Below, piece after piece: positions 17,461 through 26,116 of a stretch of DNA of 64,000 nucleotides. The stretch comes from Streptomyces sp. ML-6. Its GTDB lineage: Bacteria; Actinomycetota; Actinomycetes; Streptomycetales; Streptomycetaceae. Numbering within the stretch: the stretch's first letter is position 1; the number at the start of each line of letters is the position of its first letter. The notes beneath the pieces were generated by a model that did no database searches, was not told the origin of the DNA, and saw nothing but the letters and a program-made list of their open reading frames with translations. The stretch is from contig NZ_JAOTIK010000001.1 of NCBI RefSeq assembly GCF_030116705.1, positions 248,001-312,000 on the forward strand, in the 5' to 3' direction. Both the position numbers and the translations under genes were made by a program.

Positions 17461-18837
17461 ATGACCGTCCCGATCGTCCTGTTCACCGCCGATCTACGGG
17501 TGCACGACCACCCGCCGCTGCGCGCGGCGCTCGCGGCCTCGGGCGAGGTGGTACCGCTGTTCGTGCGGGACTCCGCCATCGACGCGGCCGGCTTCGCCCC
17601 GCCCAATCGCCGGGCGTTCCTCGCCGACTGCCTGGCCGACCTGGACGCCGCCCTGCGCGGGCGCGGCGGCAGGCTGGTGGTGCGCTCGGGCGGCGCGGTG
17701 GAGGAGGTGTGCCGGGTCGCCGCGGAGGTGGACGCGGACGAGGTGCACATGTCGGCCGGGGTGAGCCGTTTCGCGCTGGCGCGGGAGGCGCGGCTGCGTG
17801 AGGCGTTGGCATCGGCGGGCCGGCGCCTGCGCGTGCACGACGCGGTGACCACCGTGGTCCCGCCCGGTGCGGTGACGCCCGCGGGGTCGGACCACTTCGC
17901 GGTCTTCACCCCGTACTTCCGCCGCTGGTCGCAGGTGCTCCCGCGGACCCCGCTGCCCGCCCCGCGGGCGGTGCCCGTGCCCGACGGCGTCGCGTCGGAG
18001 GACCTGCCTTCCCGCACCTCGGTGACGGGGGTGTCGAAGGGGCTGGCCACGGGCGGGGAGAGCGAGGGCCGCAGGCGCGCGGCGGCCTGGTGGCGCACCG
18101 GTGCGGCGGATTACGGGGACCGCCATGACGATCTGGCCGGCGACGCGACCTCCCGGCTCTCCCCGCACCTGCATTTCGGCACGCTCTCCCCCGCGGAACT
18201 CGTCCACCGTGCGCGCCTGGTGGGGGGTGCGGGTGCCGAGGCGTTCGTCCGGCAGTTGTGCTGGCGCGACTTCCACCACCAGGTGCTCGCGGCCCGGCCC
18301 GAGGCAGCCGTCGTGGACTACCGGCCCCGGCACGACCGCTGGCGTTCGGGTACGGCGGCGGCAGGTGACATCGCCGCGTGGAAGCAGGGCCGTACGGGAT
18401 ATCCGGTGGTCGACGCGGCGATGCGACAGCTCGCCCACGAGGGCTGGATGCACAACCGGGGGCGTCTGCTCGCGGCGTGCTTCCTCGTCAAGACGCTGTA
18501 CGTCGACTGGCGGGTCGGCGCCCGCCACTTCCTGGACCTGCTGGTGGACGGCGATGTGGCCGACAACCAGCTCAACTGGCAGTGGGTGGCCGGTACCGGC
18601 ACGGACACCCGGCCCAACCGGGTGCTCAACCCCGTGACGCAGGGCAAGCGGTACGACTCCGAGGGGGTGTACGTCCGCCGCTGGGTGCCCGAGCTGGGCG
18701 GGATCGCGGGGACGGCGGTGCACGAGCCGTGGAAACTGCCGGCCCCGGAGCGGGCCCGGTACGACTACCCCGACCCCGTCGTCACGCTGGCCGAGGGCAG
18801 GGACCGTTTCCGAAGGGCCTGCGGGCTGGCGGACTGA
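17461..18837 (+). CDS. phr: Deoxyribodipyrimidine photo-lyase
   Basis: A 458-residue class I cyclobutane-pyrimidine-dimer photolyase that uses FADH- and blue light to split UV-induced dimers. The N-terminal alpha/beta domain begins IVLFTADLRVHDHPPL and is followed by the antenna domain. The FAD-binding domain contains SRLSPHLHFGTLSP, QLCWRDFHHQVL, GYPVVDAAMRQLAHEGWMHNR and QLNWQWVAGTGTDTRP, all signature segments of the family. The length is normal. ATG 17461 follows AGGAG. It stands in a row of plus-strand genes but with over 100-base gaps, so it is probably transcribed alone, possibly with the downstream gene at 18949. Confidence 0.95.
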   Translation: MTVPIVLFTADLRVHDHPPLRAALAASGEVVPLFVRDSAIDAAGFAPPNRRAFLADCLADLDAALRGRGGRLVVRSGGAVEEVCRVAAEVDADEVHMSAGVSRFALAREARLREALASAGRRLRVHDAVTTVVPPGAVTPAGSDHFAVFTPYFRRWSQVLPRTPLPAPRAVPVPDGVASEDLPSRTSVTGVSKGLATGGESEGRRRAAAWWRTGAADYGDRHDDLAGDATSRLSPHLHFGTLSPAELVHRARLVGGAGAEAFVRQLCWRDFHHQVLAARPEAAVVDYRPRHDRWRSGTAAAGDIAAWKQGRTGYPVVDAAMRQLAHEGWMHNRGRLLAACFLVKTLYVDWRVGARHFLDLLVDGDVADNQLNWQWVAGTGTDTRPNRVLNPVTQGKRYDSEGVYVRRWVPELGGIAGTAVHEPWKLPAPERARYDYPDPVVTLAEGRDRFRRACGLAD

Positions 18838-18948
18838 GCGCGTCCGGGCCCGGGCCCCCGCCCGTACCCTCCTGGGGCGGAGGCCGGGAACTGTTCTGCC
18901 CGCCGGCCCGTCCTGGGCAGCGAGGCAAGCGGACGCAGATGGGGAGCC

Positions 18949-19971
18949 ATGGTGGAGGGGAAGACAGCAGGGGCCCGGTGGATACGACGGCGATCCGTGC
19001 CGCGGGCCGCGGGCGACGGCGCGAAGCGGGACGCGCCGCACCGGCCGGCCTGGGAGCGGGGGCGGGTGCTCGCCGTGTGCGCGGTGCTGACGGCCGGGCT
19101 CATGGCCTTCCACCGGGCGGTGCCCAACTCCGTGGGCCGCCTGGGCAGTCTGCTGGAAGTGTTCCTTCCGTGGCTCGGCCCGGTGGTCGTGGTGCTGTTG
19201 GTCCTGGCGCTGCTGCGCCGTTCGGCGCTCGCACTGACGGCGCTGCTGCTGCCGGTGGCGGCCTGGACGTACCTTTTCGGCGGGCTGCTCCTGCCCGGGG
19301 CCGGGCCCGGGCCGGACGAGCTGGTCGTGGTGCAGCACAACGTCAGCGACGAGAACGCCGATCCGGCGGGTACGGCCCGTGCCCTGGCCGACGCCGGGCC
19401 CGATCTCATCGCGCTGGAGGAGCTGGTGCCCCCGGCGCTGACGGTGTACGCGCAAACCCTCGCCCCGGACTACCCGTACCACGCCGTCCGGGGCACCGTC
19501 GGGCTCTGGTCGAGGCATCCGCTGGCCGACGCCGGGACGGTGGACATCAGACCCCGGGGGATCACGGGGGCCTGGAGCCGCGGGCTGCGGGCCGTGGTCC
19601 GCGCTCCGCACGGTGACATCGCGGCGTACGTCGCACATCTGCCTTCGGTCCGCGTCGGGGCGAGCGGCCTGGCGTCCTCCCGGCGCGACGAGAGTGCCGG
19701 TCTGCTGGGCAGGGCCGTCGCCGCCGAGAGCGTGCGAACGGTCCTCCTGCTCGGCGACCTCAACGGCACCGTCGACGACCGCGGGCTGGCCCCGCTGACC
19801 TCACGGATGAACACGGCGGAACGGGGTTTCGCCTTCAGCTTCCCCGCCGGCCTCCCGCTGGCCCGGATCGACCAGGTCATGGCCCGCTCGGCGACCGTCC
19901 GTCAGATCCGCACCCTGCCGCCCACCGGAAGCGACCATCTGCCGGTCGTCGCCCGGATCGAACTGGACTGA
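18949..19971 (+). CDS. Membrane endonuclease/exonuclease/phosphatase-family protein (VanJ-like)
   Basis: A 340-residue protein with about three N-terminal membrane helices (residues 37-55, 64-86, 88-105) followed by an EEP-fold domain (about 110-340). Conserved EEP parts are VVQHNVSD, LIALEEL, VLLLGDLNGTVDDRG (metal Asp and Asn) and GSDHLPVVARI (catalytic Asp-His). The layout, with an extracytoplasmic EEP domain behind membrane helices, matches VanJ/StaP of Streptomyces. Those proteins confer teicoplanin resistance and are thought to act on lipid-linked wall precursors. A phosphatase role at the outer membrane face is inferred; resistance is not demonstrable from sequence. The start ATG has GGGAG just upstream. 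Confidence 0.8.
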   Translation: MVEGKTAGARWIRRRSVPRAAGDGAKRDAPHRPAWERGRVLAVCAVLTAGLMAFHRAVPNSVGRLGSLLEVFLPWLGPVVVVLLVLALLRRSALALTALLLPVAAWTYLFGGLLLPGAGPGPDELVVVQHNVSDENADPAGTARALADAGPDLIALEELVPPALTVYAQTLAPDYPYHAVRGTVGLWSRHPLADAGTVDIRPRGITGAWSRGLRAVVRAPHGDIAAYVAHLPSVRVGASGLASSRRDESAGLLGRAVAAESVRTVLLLGDLNGTVDDRGLAPLTSRMNTAERGFAFSFPAGLPLARIDQVMARSATVRQIRTLPPTGSDHLPVVARIELD

Positions 19972-20301
19972 GTGACGCATTCGACCTCCTTACGGGGTGG
20001 ATGTGAAAGTCCGGGAGAGCATGCCTTCGCCGCAGCGCACGGCGAGGAGGAACGGCTGTTGGTACCCGGGCGGCCGGGCGTGGTGGCGGCGCGGCGCTCG
20101 CCACCTGCTGGAGCCGCTCGGCGATCAGGGCGCACGCCGGGTGGATGCCGGGCGGTTCGACCGTCGCGCTCACCTGCCGGGCGCCGTCCGCGTCGAATCC
20201 GCCGCGCCTGTACGCTGCGGAGAGCCCGGCCCGCTCCAACACCCGCCTCCCAGACCCCTTTTGCCTCCCGGCCCCGCACCGACACCGTTCCTGGAGACCG
20301 T
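19972..20301. other. 330-bp stretch without a confident gene
   Basis: Several overlapping frames are open on both strands, but none has a convincing start and ribosome site. The minus frame running into the preceding gene is probably a shadow. The promoter of the cysteine-hydrolase-like gene at 20302 must lie here. Confidence 0.35.
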
Positions 20302-20862
20302 ATGAGCAGCGCCCTTCTCGTGATGGACGTCCAGCGCGCCGTCGTGGACATCGCCGACGACGGTTCCGGATACCTGCCGCGCCTGCGCAGGGCGATCGAC
20401 GGCGCCCGGGCGGCGGACATTCCTGTCATCTACGTGGTCATCGCGCTGCGTCCGGGCTTCCCGGAAGTCGGCCCGCGCAACAGGGCGCTCACCGCCGTCG
20501 CACGGGCCGGGCTCCATGTCGAGGGTGATCCCGGCACCGAGATCCACCCCGACATCGCGCCCCGGCCGGGCGAGGTGGTGGTCACCAAGAGGCGGGCGAG
20601 CGCGTTCTCGGGCAGTGACCTCGACGTGGTGCTCAGGGCACGCGGCATCGACAGCCTCGTCCTCACCGGCATCGCCACCAGCGCCGTGGTGCTGCACACC
20701 CTGTGCCAGGCCAACGACCTGGACTTCGGCCTCACCGTCCTCGCCGACGCCTGCCTGGACATCGATGCCGAGGTGCACCGGTTCCTCACCGAGAAGCTGT
20801 TCCCGCAGTGGGCGGACGTCGTCACCGTCGACGACTGGCTCAGCACCGTCGCACCCCGTTAG
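20302..20862 (+). CDS. Isochorismatase-fold hydrolase lacking the catalytic cysteine
   Basis: A 186-residue protein of the isochorismatase-like/cysteine-hydrolase superfamily. Asp9 (LLVMDVQ) and Lys96 (VVTKRRASAF) of the usual triad are present. The nucleophile loop reads LTGIATSAVVLHT, so the position normally held by Cys in GxxTxxCV is Val129. True isochorismatases also lack this Cys and rely on Asp, whereas amidases and nicotinamidases need it. The protein is therefore either an isochorismatase-type hydrolase or a subfamily with an unknown reaction. The C-terminal ACLDIDAEVHRFLTEKLFP segment is typical of the actinobacterial subgroup. ATG 20302 follows CTGGAGA. Confidence 0.8.
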   Translation: MSSALLVMDVQRAVVDIADDGSGYLPRLRRAIDGARAADIPVIYVVIALRPGFPEVGPRNRALTAVARAGLHVEGDPGTEIHPDIAPRPGEVVVTKRRASAFSGSDLDVVLRARGIDSLVLTGIATSAVVLHTLCQANDLDFGLTVLADACLDIDAEVHRFLTEKLFPQWADVVTVDDWLSTVAPR

Positions 20863-20923
20863 GGGCGGGCCGGGCCGTCGGCGCCCGGGCCCCGCACCGG
20901 CGCCCGGAGGGCGGCGAGCCCGG

Positions 20924-22066
20924 TCAGGACAGGCTGCCGCGAAGGGCGTTGACGCGCCCGGCGGCCGCGTCGAAGGCGGTCCCGTCGAGGGTTCCGTCCC
21001 CCAGGGCCTCGCTCAGCGCGATCACGGCCTCGTCCCCCTGGTCGACGTCGCGGGCCGAGCACAGGATCAGGTCCATGCCGGCTGCGGCGGCCAGTACGGC
21101 GCGCCGTGCCGCGCCACCGTACGACTGAAGGGCTCCGGCCTCCAGGGCGTCGGTGACCGTCACGCCCCGGAAGCCGAGCCGGTCCCGCAACTCGCCCACC
21201 ACCGTGGGGGACAGACCGGCGGGCCGGTCGGCGTCCAGTGCCGGGTAGACGGCCCAGGAGAGCATGACCAGCTTCGTCCCGGCGGAGATCGCCGCCCTGT
21301 ACGGCACCTCGTCGATGCCGCGCAGGGTGGCCGCGGACGTGGTGAGGGTGACGGGGCCCAGATCGGTGTTCTGGTTCGCGGCGGCGGGGTCGAGGCCCGG
21401 GAAGTGCTTGGCGGTGGCCGCCACCCCGACGTTCTGCTGCGCGGTGATGAAGGCCGAGCCGCAGGCGCCGACCGCCTCCGGGCGCTTGCCGTACGACCGC
21501 TCGTACTGGTCGGTGAAGTCACCGGTCCTGCGGTACACGTCGAGCACCGGCGCCAGGTTGACGTTCATGCCGACGCCCGCGAGGTTCAGGCCCGCGCCGT
21601 TGCCGGTGTACTCCGCCCGCCCCTCCGGGTCGGCGGAGGCGCCGACGTCCTTCGCGGACAGCAGGGGCTCGCCCGGCAGGCGGCGCACCATGCCGCCCTC
21701 CTGGTCGGTCATCAGGAGGAGCGGGGCCTCGACGGGGGCGGAGGCGTTCGCCTCGTTCATCTCCCGGAGGACGCCTTCGATCCGGCTCGGGCTCCCGATG
21801 TTCTCCCCGAAGAAGATCACCCCGGCCGTACGGCCCTGACCAATCGCGTCCATCAGCCGGGCCGGAGGGGTGGGCCCCGGGTAGGAGTGGATGACGCACT
21901 GCCCGGCGCGTTGGGCCGGGGTCAGGGCGGGCAGCGGGGAACGCGTTCTGTCGGGGATCCGCACGTCCGCGTCCGTACGGCCCGCCGGGCCCAGCCCGGC
22001 GACCAGGGCCGCCGTTCCGGCGAGCAGGGCGCCGCGCCTGCTGAGGAACTCCGATGTCGAACTCAT
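20924..22066 (-). CDS. Exported GH3-family beta-N-acetylhexosaminidase-like protein
   Basis: A 380-residue glycoside hydrolase family 3 protein with a Tat-like leader (SRRGALLAGTAALVAGL). The TIM-barrel motifs GVIFFGENI, LLLMTDQEGGMVRRL (about 116-130), LAPVLDV and TAKHFPG (218-224) are present, and the catalytic nucleophile is Asp306 in GVTVTDALEAGAL. The KHFPG motif continues as LDPAAANQNTD instead of GHGxT, so the His of the NagZ general-acid dyad loop is missing. This is a recognisable Streptomyces variant. The likely substrate is a GlcNAc-containing glycan or muropeptide. The start has GGAG eight bases upstream. The lysozyme gene lies just upstream on the same strand. Confidence 0.85.
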   Translation of the reverse strand: MSSTSEFLSRRGALLAGTAALVAGLGPAGRTDADVRIPDRTRSPLPALTPAQRAGQCVIHSYPGPTPPARLMDAIGQGRTAGVIFFGENIGSPSRIEGVLREMNEANASAPVEAPLLLMTDQEGGMVRRLPGEPLLSAKDVGASADPEGRAEYTGNGAGLNLAGVGMNVNLAPVLDVYRRTGDFTDQYERSYGKRPEAVGACGSAFITAQQNVGVAATAKHFPGLDPAAANQNTDLGPVTLTTSAATLRGIDEVPYRAAISAGTKLVMLSWAVYPALDADRPAGLSPTVVGELRDRLGFRGVTVTDALEAGALQSYGGAARRAVLAAAAGMDLILCSARDVDQGDEAVIALSEALGDGTLDGTAFDAAAGRVNALRGSLS

Positions 22067-22247
22067 GGTTCTTCTCCTTCGCGAACTGCCGTGGTGTCCG
22101 GCCGGAGCAAGTACGACCGCGCCGCACGGCCCGGTCCGGAACGGGGGCCGCCCGACGGGGCAGGGAACCTCCCTGCCCCGGTCATCGGTCACCGCCCCGG
22201 GGCGGGGCGGGCCCGTCGGCCCGCTCCGCCCCGAGGGGGCGGTCGCT

Positions 22248-22269
22248 CCCGGGGGCACAGGCCCCCGGG
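22248..22269 (-). terminator. Hairpin after GH25 lysozyme gene
   Basis: A CCCGGGGGC / GCCCCCGGG stem with a 4-base loop lies 29 bases beyond the lysozyme stop codon. It probably separates that gene from the GH3 gene. Confidence 0.55.
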
Positions 22270-22297
22270 GACGGTCACCGTGCGCCCGGGCCCGCCG

Positions 22298-23185
22298 TCA
22301 CGGGGTGTTGTTGGCCAGGGCCAGCAGGCGGGAACGGTCGCCGCCGAAGCGGTCGCGGTCGACGTTCCCGGAGATGCCGCTCACCGAACCGGTGGAGGTG
22401 TACTGCCAGACGGTCCAGTACGGGAAGCCCTTCGGGATGCTCGGGCTGCCCGCGGTGGTCCAGTGGGCCACCCACAACGGGCTCCGGGCGGACATGCCGG
22501 TCCAGCCGCCGGTGCAGGAGTTCCACCAGCTCGGGCTGGTGTAGATCACGACGTCGCGGCCGGTGCGGGCCTTGTACCTGTTGTAGAAGTCGAGGATCCA
22601 CGACTGCATCGCCGAGGCCGACTTGCCGTAGCAGCTGCCCTCGATGTCCAGCACGCCCGGGAGCGTCAGGTTGTCGCGGGACCAGGCGCCACCGTTGCTG
22701 GCGAAGAAGTCCGCCTGCGCCGCGCCACCGGACACGTCGGGCCGCGCGAAGTGGTACGCGCCCCGGATCACGCGGGCGTTGTAGGCGCCCAGGTAGTTGG
22801 CGCTGAACTTGGGGTCCTTGTACGAGGTGCCCTCGGTCGCCTTCATCCAGGCGAACTCGATGCCCGCGGCACGCACCGAGCCCCAGTTGATGGTGCCCTG
22901 GTAGTGGGAGACGTCCACCCCCATGGGGTTCGCCAGGAGGTCCACGCCCGGCACCTTCTTCCCGAGGTGCAGCTGCCGGGTGTCCGGCTTGAAGTCCTTG
23001 CCGTCCTGGACGTAGCCCACGCCCATGTAGCCCTTGCCCAGCGGCACGGCACTGTCGGAGGGCAGCGGCGCCGAGGAGGCGGTGCCCGACATCAGGCCGA
23101 GGGTCAGTGCGACGCTCGCGCCGACGGCACCGGCCACGGTGAGTCTTCCCTGTACGGACTTCGCGGAACGGATCCGGGAGAACAA
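22298..23185 (-). CDS. Secreted GH25 lysozyme (muramidase)
   Basis: A 295-residue exported muramidase that cleaves the MurNAc-GlcNAc bond of peptidoglycan. The TTG start at 23183-23185 has AGGAGG five bases upstream. A signal peptide (RIRSAKS, hydrophobic core, TASSAP) spans about 1-40. The GH25 domain (about 88-290) carries the catalytic acids Asp91 (MGVDVSHYQG), Asp180 and Glu182 (GVLDIEGSCYG), plus AWMKATEG, GAYHFARP and PYWTVWQY. Relatives are the Streptomyces Chalaropsis-type lysozymes (cellosyl, lysozyme M1). It could act in autolysis or in lysis of competitors. The DasR-like site at 23534 may link it to aminosugar control, though it is 350 bases away. Confidence 0.92.
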   Translation of the reverse strand: MFSRIRSAKSVQGRLTVAGAVGASVALTLGLMSGTASSAPLPSDSAVPLGKGYMGVGYVQDGKDFKPDTRQLHLGKKVPGVDLLANPMGVDVSHYQGTINWGSVRAAGIEFAWMKATEGTSYKDPKFSANYLGAYNARVIRGAYHFARPDVSGGAAQADFFASNGGAWSRDNLTLPGVLDIEGSCYGKSASAMQSWILDFYNRYKARTGRDVVIYTSPSWWNSCTGGWTGMSARSPLWVAHWTTAGSPSIPKGFPYWTVWQYTSTGSVSGISGNVDRDRFGGDRSRLLALANNTP

Positions 23186-23705
23186 GGTTTCCTCCTGCTT
23201 GGTCGAGGGACGGGATGCGGTGGTGGTGCCGGTCGGTGCTCCGGTGCGGTGGACCTCGGCGCGCCCGGGGTGGGGGTGGCACGACGAACGGAAGGACGGG
23301 CATGGTGCGGGGTCGGCCGCCAGGAGCGGCCGGTCCGTGCGGCGCCGCGGGTACACCTGCGTCGTGGTGCGGGCCCCGGTGGCAGTGGTCGTGCCCGGAC
23401 GGCACCGATCGCGTCCGGTCGAAAGGCTCGGCCGCGCGCTTCCCGCCGAGCGGTCTACGCGCGTCTACTTGATGCGGACACGTCATAGTGAGCCACAGGA
23501 ACGCGCACGCGGTAAACGGTTTTCCGCTTCGTTAGTGGTCCAGACCAATCCGCGCTCCGGTGAGCTGCGGAAACACATCGGCCCCGACAGAACTTTTACA
23601 AGTGGCGGGGCCGTACGGGCCGCCGGTCCGGCCTGCGGGCGTACGGGATGACGACGGGTCCGGGCGGTGGGCGCGCCGGGGCGCACCCCACGTAACCTCT
23701 CTCCC
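23186..23705. other. 520-bp divergent intergenic region
   Basis: I see no gene here. It separates the lysozyme gene (minus) from the GlxA-type regulator (plus). The first 280 bases are very GC-rich. The part from 23480 to 23600 is relatively AT-rich and holds the DasR-type palindrome. A minus-strand TATGAC (complement of 23482-23487) could be a lysozyme -10 element. Confidence 0.4.
23534..23549. promoter_or_regulatory. Candidate DasR-responsive element (dre)
   Basis: The sequence AGTGGTCCAGACCAAT matches 11 of 12 positions of the published DasR core TGGTCTAGACCA. DasR represses chitin and N-acetylglucosamine genes in Streptomyces. The site lies between a muramidase gene and a GlxA-type regulator and near a GH3 hexosaminidase, which fits aminosugar control. 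Occupancy is inferred. Confidence 0.6.
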
Positions 23706-24662
23706 GTGTCACCCTCCCGTCTGTATCGCGTCGCCGTCCTCGTGCTCGAAGGGGCGAAGCCGCTCGATGTCGGCATCCCCGCGCAGGTTTTCGCGACCCG
23801 CGCGAGCATGCCGTACGAGGTGCGGGTGTGCGGGGCGGCGCCCGGTCTCGTGACCGGCGGCGACGGCCTGTCGTACGACGTCGCCCACGGCCTCGACGCC
23901 CTCGCGTGGGCCGACATCGTCTTCGTCCCCGGCTACCGGTTCCCGGACCGCGACGATCCCCCGCGGGCCGTGCTCGACGCGCTGATCGCCGCCCATGGCC
24001 GGGGCGCGCGGCTCGCCGCCATCTCGACGGGCGCCTTCGCGCTCGCCGCCACGGGCCTGCTCGACGGCAAGCGCGCCACGACGCACTGGCACTACACGCG
24101 GGCACTGGTGGCACGGCATCCGCTCGTCCGGGTCGACGAGAACGTCCTGTTCGTCGACGAGGGCAGCGTACTGACGTCGGCCGGCGCCGCCTCGGGCATC
24201 GACCTGTGCCTGCACATCCTGCGCGGCGACCTCGGAGTGGCCGCGTCGAACCATGCGGCCCGGCGCCTCGTCGCGGCCCCCTACCGCAGCGGCGGCCAGG
24301 CGCAGTACGTGCCGCGCAGCGTGCCCGAACCGCTCGGCGAGCGGTTCGCGGCCACCCGCGAGTGGGCGCTCCACCGACTCGGCGAGCCCCTCACCCTCGA
24401 CGCGCTCGCCCGGCACGCGGCGGTGTCGCCGCGCACGTTCTCGCGCCGCTTCGTCGAGGACACGGGATACACACCGATGCAGTGGATCATGCGCGCCCGC
24501 CTCGATCTGGCCCGCGAGTTGCTCGAACGCTCGGAACGGAGCGTCGAGCAGATCGCCATCGACGTCGGTCTCGGCACCGGGGCCAATCTGCGGCTGCACT
24601 TCCAGCGGATCCTCGGCACGACGCCCAGCGAGTACCGGCGCACCTTCACCCAGGGCGAGTAG
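23706..24662 (+). CDS. GlxA-type AraC-family transcriptional regulator
   Basis: A 318-residue regulator with an N-terminal DJ-1/PfpI-like domain (about 5-190) and a C-terminal AraC double helix-turn-helix (about 215-315: LTLDALARHAAVSPRTFSRRF, VEQIAIDVGLGTGANLRLHFQR). The segment AAISTGAFALAATGLLDGKRATTHW aligns with the nucleophile-elbow region of DJ-1 proteins, but Cys is replaced by Thr-Gly, so no peptidase or deglycase activity is expected. The GTG at 23706 has no obvious ribosome site, and TAACCT lies about 13 bases upstream. The mRNA may therefore be nearly leaderless. The gap gene follows in the same direction after 106 bases. Targets are unknown. Confidence 0.85.
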   Translation: MSPSRLYRVAVLVLEGAKPLDVGIPAQVFATRASMPYEVRVCGAAPGLVTGGDGLSYDVAHGLDALAWADIVFVPGYRFPDRDDPPRAVLDALIAAHGRGARLAAISTGAFALAATGLLDGKRATTHWHYTRALVARHPLVRVDENVLFVDEGSVLTSAGAASGIDLCLHILRGDLGVAASNHAARRLVAAPYRSGGQAQYVPRSVPEPLGERFAATREWALHRLGEPLTLDALARHAAVSPRTFSRRFVEDTGYTPMQWIMRARLDLARELLERSERSVEQIAIDVGLGTGANLRLHFQRILGTTPSEYRRTFTQGE

Positions 24663-24768
24663 CCCGCCGCCACCGTGTGGCGAGATCCTTTTGAACCATG
24701 GCGATCATGCCGCTGTCGCGGGCGGGCGCGGCGGGCGACATTGGTGGCGAACCGAAGGGACACCATTC

Positions 24769-25767
24769 ATGACTCGCATCGCCATCAACGGATTCGGCCG
24801 CATCGGACGCAACGTGCTGCGCGCACTGCTGGAGCGCGACAGCGACTTCGAGGTCGTCGCCGTCAACGACCTCACGGAGCCCACCGCGCTCGCCCGGCTG
24901 CTGGCCTACGACTCGACGTCCGGCCGCCTCGGCCGCCCGGTGAGCGTCGACGGTGACGTCCTCGTCGTGGACGGCCGCCGCATCAAGGTGCTGGCCGAGC
25001 GCGAGCCGGCGCAGCTGCCGTGGGCGGAGCTCGGCGTGGACATCGTCCTGGAGGCCACCGGCCGCTTCACCTCGGCCAAGGCCGCCCGCGGCCACCTCGA
25101 CGCGGGTGCTAAGAAGGTCCTGGTCAGCGCCCCGTCGGACGGTGCGGACGTGACGCTCGCGTACGGCGTCAACACCGACGCGTACGACCCGGACGTGCAC
25201 ACCATCGTCTCGAACGCCTCCTGCACCACCAACGCGCTCGCGCCGCTGGCCGCGGTGCTCGACGAGCTCGCCGGCATCGAGCACGGCTTCATGACGACGG
25301 TGCACGCCTACACGCAGGAGCAGAACCTGCAGGACGGCCCGCACCGCGACCCCCGCCGCGCCCGCGCCGCCGGGGTCAACATCGTGCCGACCACCACGGG
25401 CGCCGCCAAGGCGATCGGCCTCGTGCTGCCGAACCTCGACGGCAAGCTGTCGGGCGACTCGATCCGGGTGCCGGTCCCGGTGGGCTCGATCGTCGAACTC
25501 AACACGACCGTCGCCCGCGACGTGACGCGCGACGAGGTGCTGGCCGCGTACCGCACCGCCGCGGAGGGTCCGCTCGCCGGCGTGCTGGAGTACTCGGAGG
25601 ACCCGCTCGTGTCGTCCGACATCACGGGCAACCCGGCCTCGTCGATCTTCGACTCGGCCCTCACCCGCGTCGACGGACGCCACATCAAGGTGGTCGCCTG
25701 GTACGACAACGAGTGGGGTTTCTCGAACCGTGTGATCGACACGCTCGGTCTCCTCGCCGCCCACTGA
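24769..25767 (+). CDS. gap: Type I glyceraldehyde-3-phosphate dehydrogenase
   Basis: A 332-residue enzyme converting glyceraldehyde 3-phosphate, phosphate and NAD(P)+ to 1,3-bisphosphoglycerate in glycolysis. INGFGRIGRNVLRA forms the dinucleotide fold, Cys152 in SNASCTTN is the nucleophile, His179 (MTTVHAYTQ) the base, and WYDNEWGFSNR the C-terminal signature. AVNDL at about 31-35 keeps the acidic residue expected for NAD+ preference. Streptomyces genomes carry more than one gap gene. This copy is not beside pgk or tpi, so it may be an accessory isozyme rather than the central glycolytic one. ATG 24769 follows GAAGGGA. Confidence 0.95.
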   Translation: MTRIAINGFGRIGRNVLRALLERDSDFEVVAVNDLTEPTALARLLAYDSTSGRLGRPVSVDGDVLVVDGRRIKVLAEREPAQLPWAELGVDIVLEATGRFTSAKAARGHLDAGAKKVLVSAPSDGADVTLAYGVNTDAYDPDVHTIVSNASCTTNALAPLAAVLDELAGIEHGFMTTVHAYTQEQNLQDGPHRDPRRARAAGVNIVPTTTGAAKAIGLVLPNLDGKLSGDSIRVPVPVGSIVELNTTVARDVTRDEVLAAYRTAAEGPLAGVLEYSEDPLVSSDITGNPASSIFDSALTRVDGRHIKVVAWYDNEWGFSNRVIDTLGLLAAH

Positions 25768-26116
25768 CCGGACGCCGGGCGGCATCCGCCTCCGGCCGGC
25801 CGCAACCGCCCGGCACCTCGTGCGGGCGCTCCGGTCGGGCCCGGCCGGAGCACGCCGGGAGGGTGCCGTCCGGCCGGGTCCGTCCCGGGAACGGCGCCCG
25901 CCGCCCGCCGAAGTCGCCGTTCCCGGGGCCCACTCCACCGTGCTGGAGGAACACCTCCGTACGACCGCACTCACCGTCCACCGATGGCTCGGCGGCCGGG
26001 ATTGAGGACGCCCCGGGCGGGGCACGGTACTCAATCACCCGGCGCAGCGGGGATGATCCGCGGCCCGGGAGCGCGCAGACTGGGGTGACGGGCGAGGCCG
26101 GGAGGCGGAACACGGC
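25768..26116. other. 349-bp gap with possible gap terminator
   Basis: No gene is supported. A GCCGGGCGG / CCGCCCGGC inverted repeat with a 23-base loop (25774-25814) directly after the gap stop codon is a plausible terminator. The rest is GC-rich without a convincing start. Confidence 0.4.

Noticed and set aside
19997..20305. Small genes in the gap before the isochorismatase-fold gene
   Set aside because: Several frames are open, but none has a start signal and the translations are low-complexity.
23186..23480. A c-di-AMP (ydaO-type) riboswitch before the lysozyme gene
   Set aside because: Such elements precede some Streptomyces wall hydrolases, but I could not find their conserved core sequences here.
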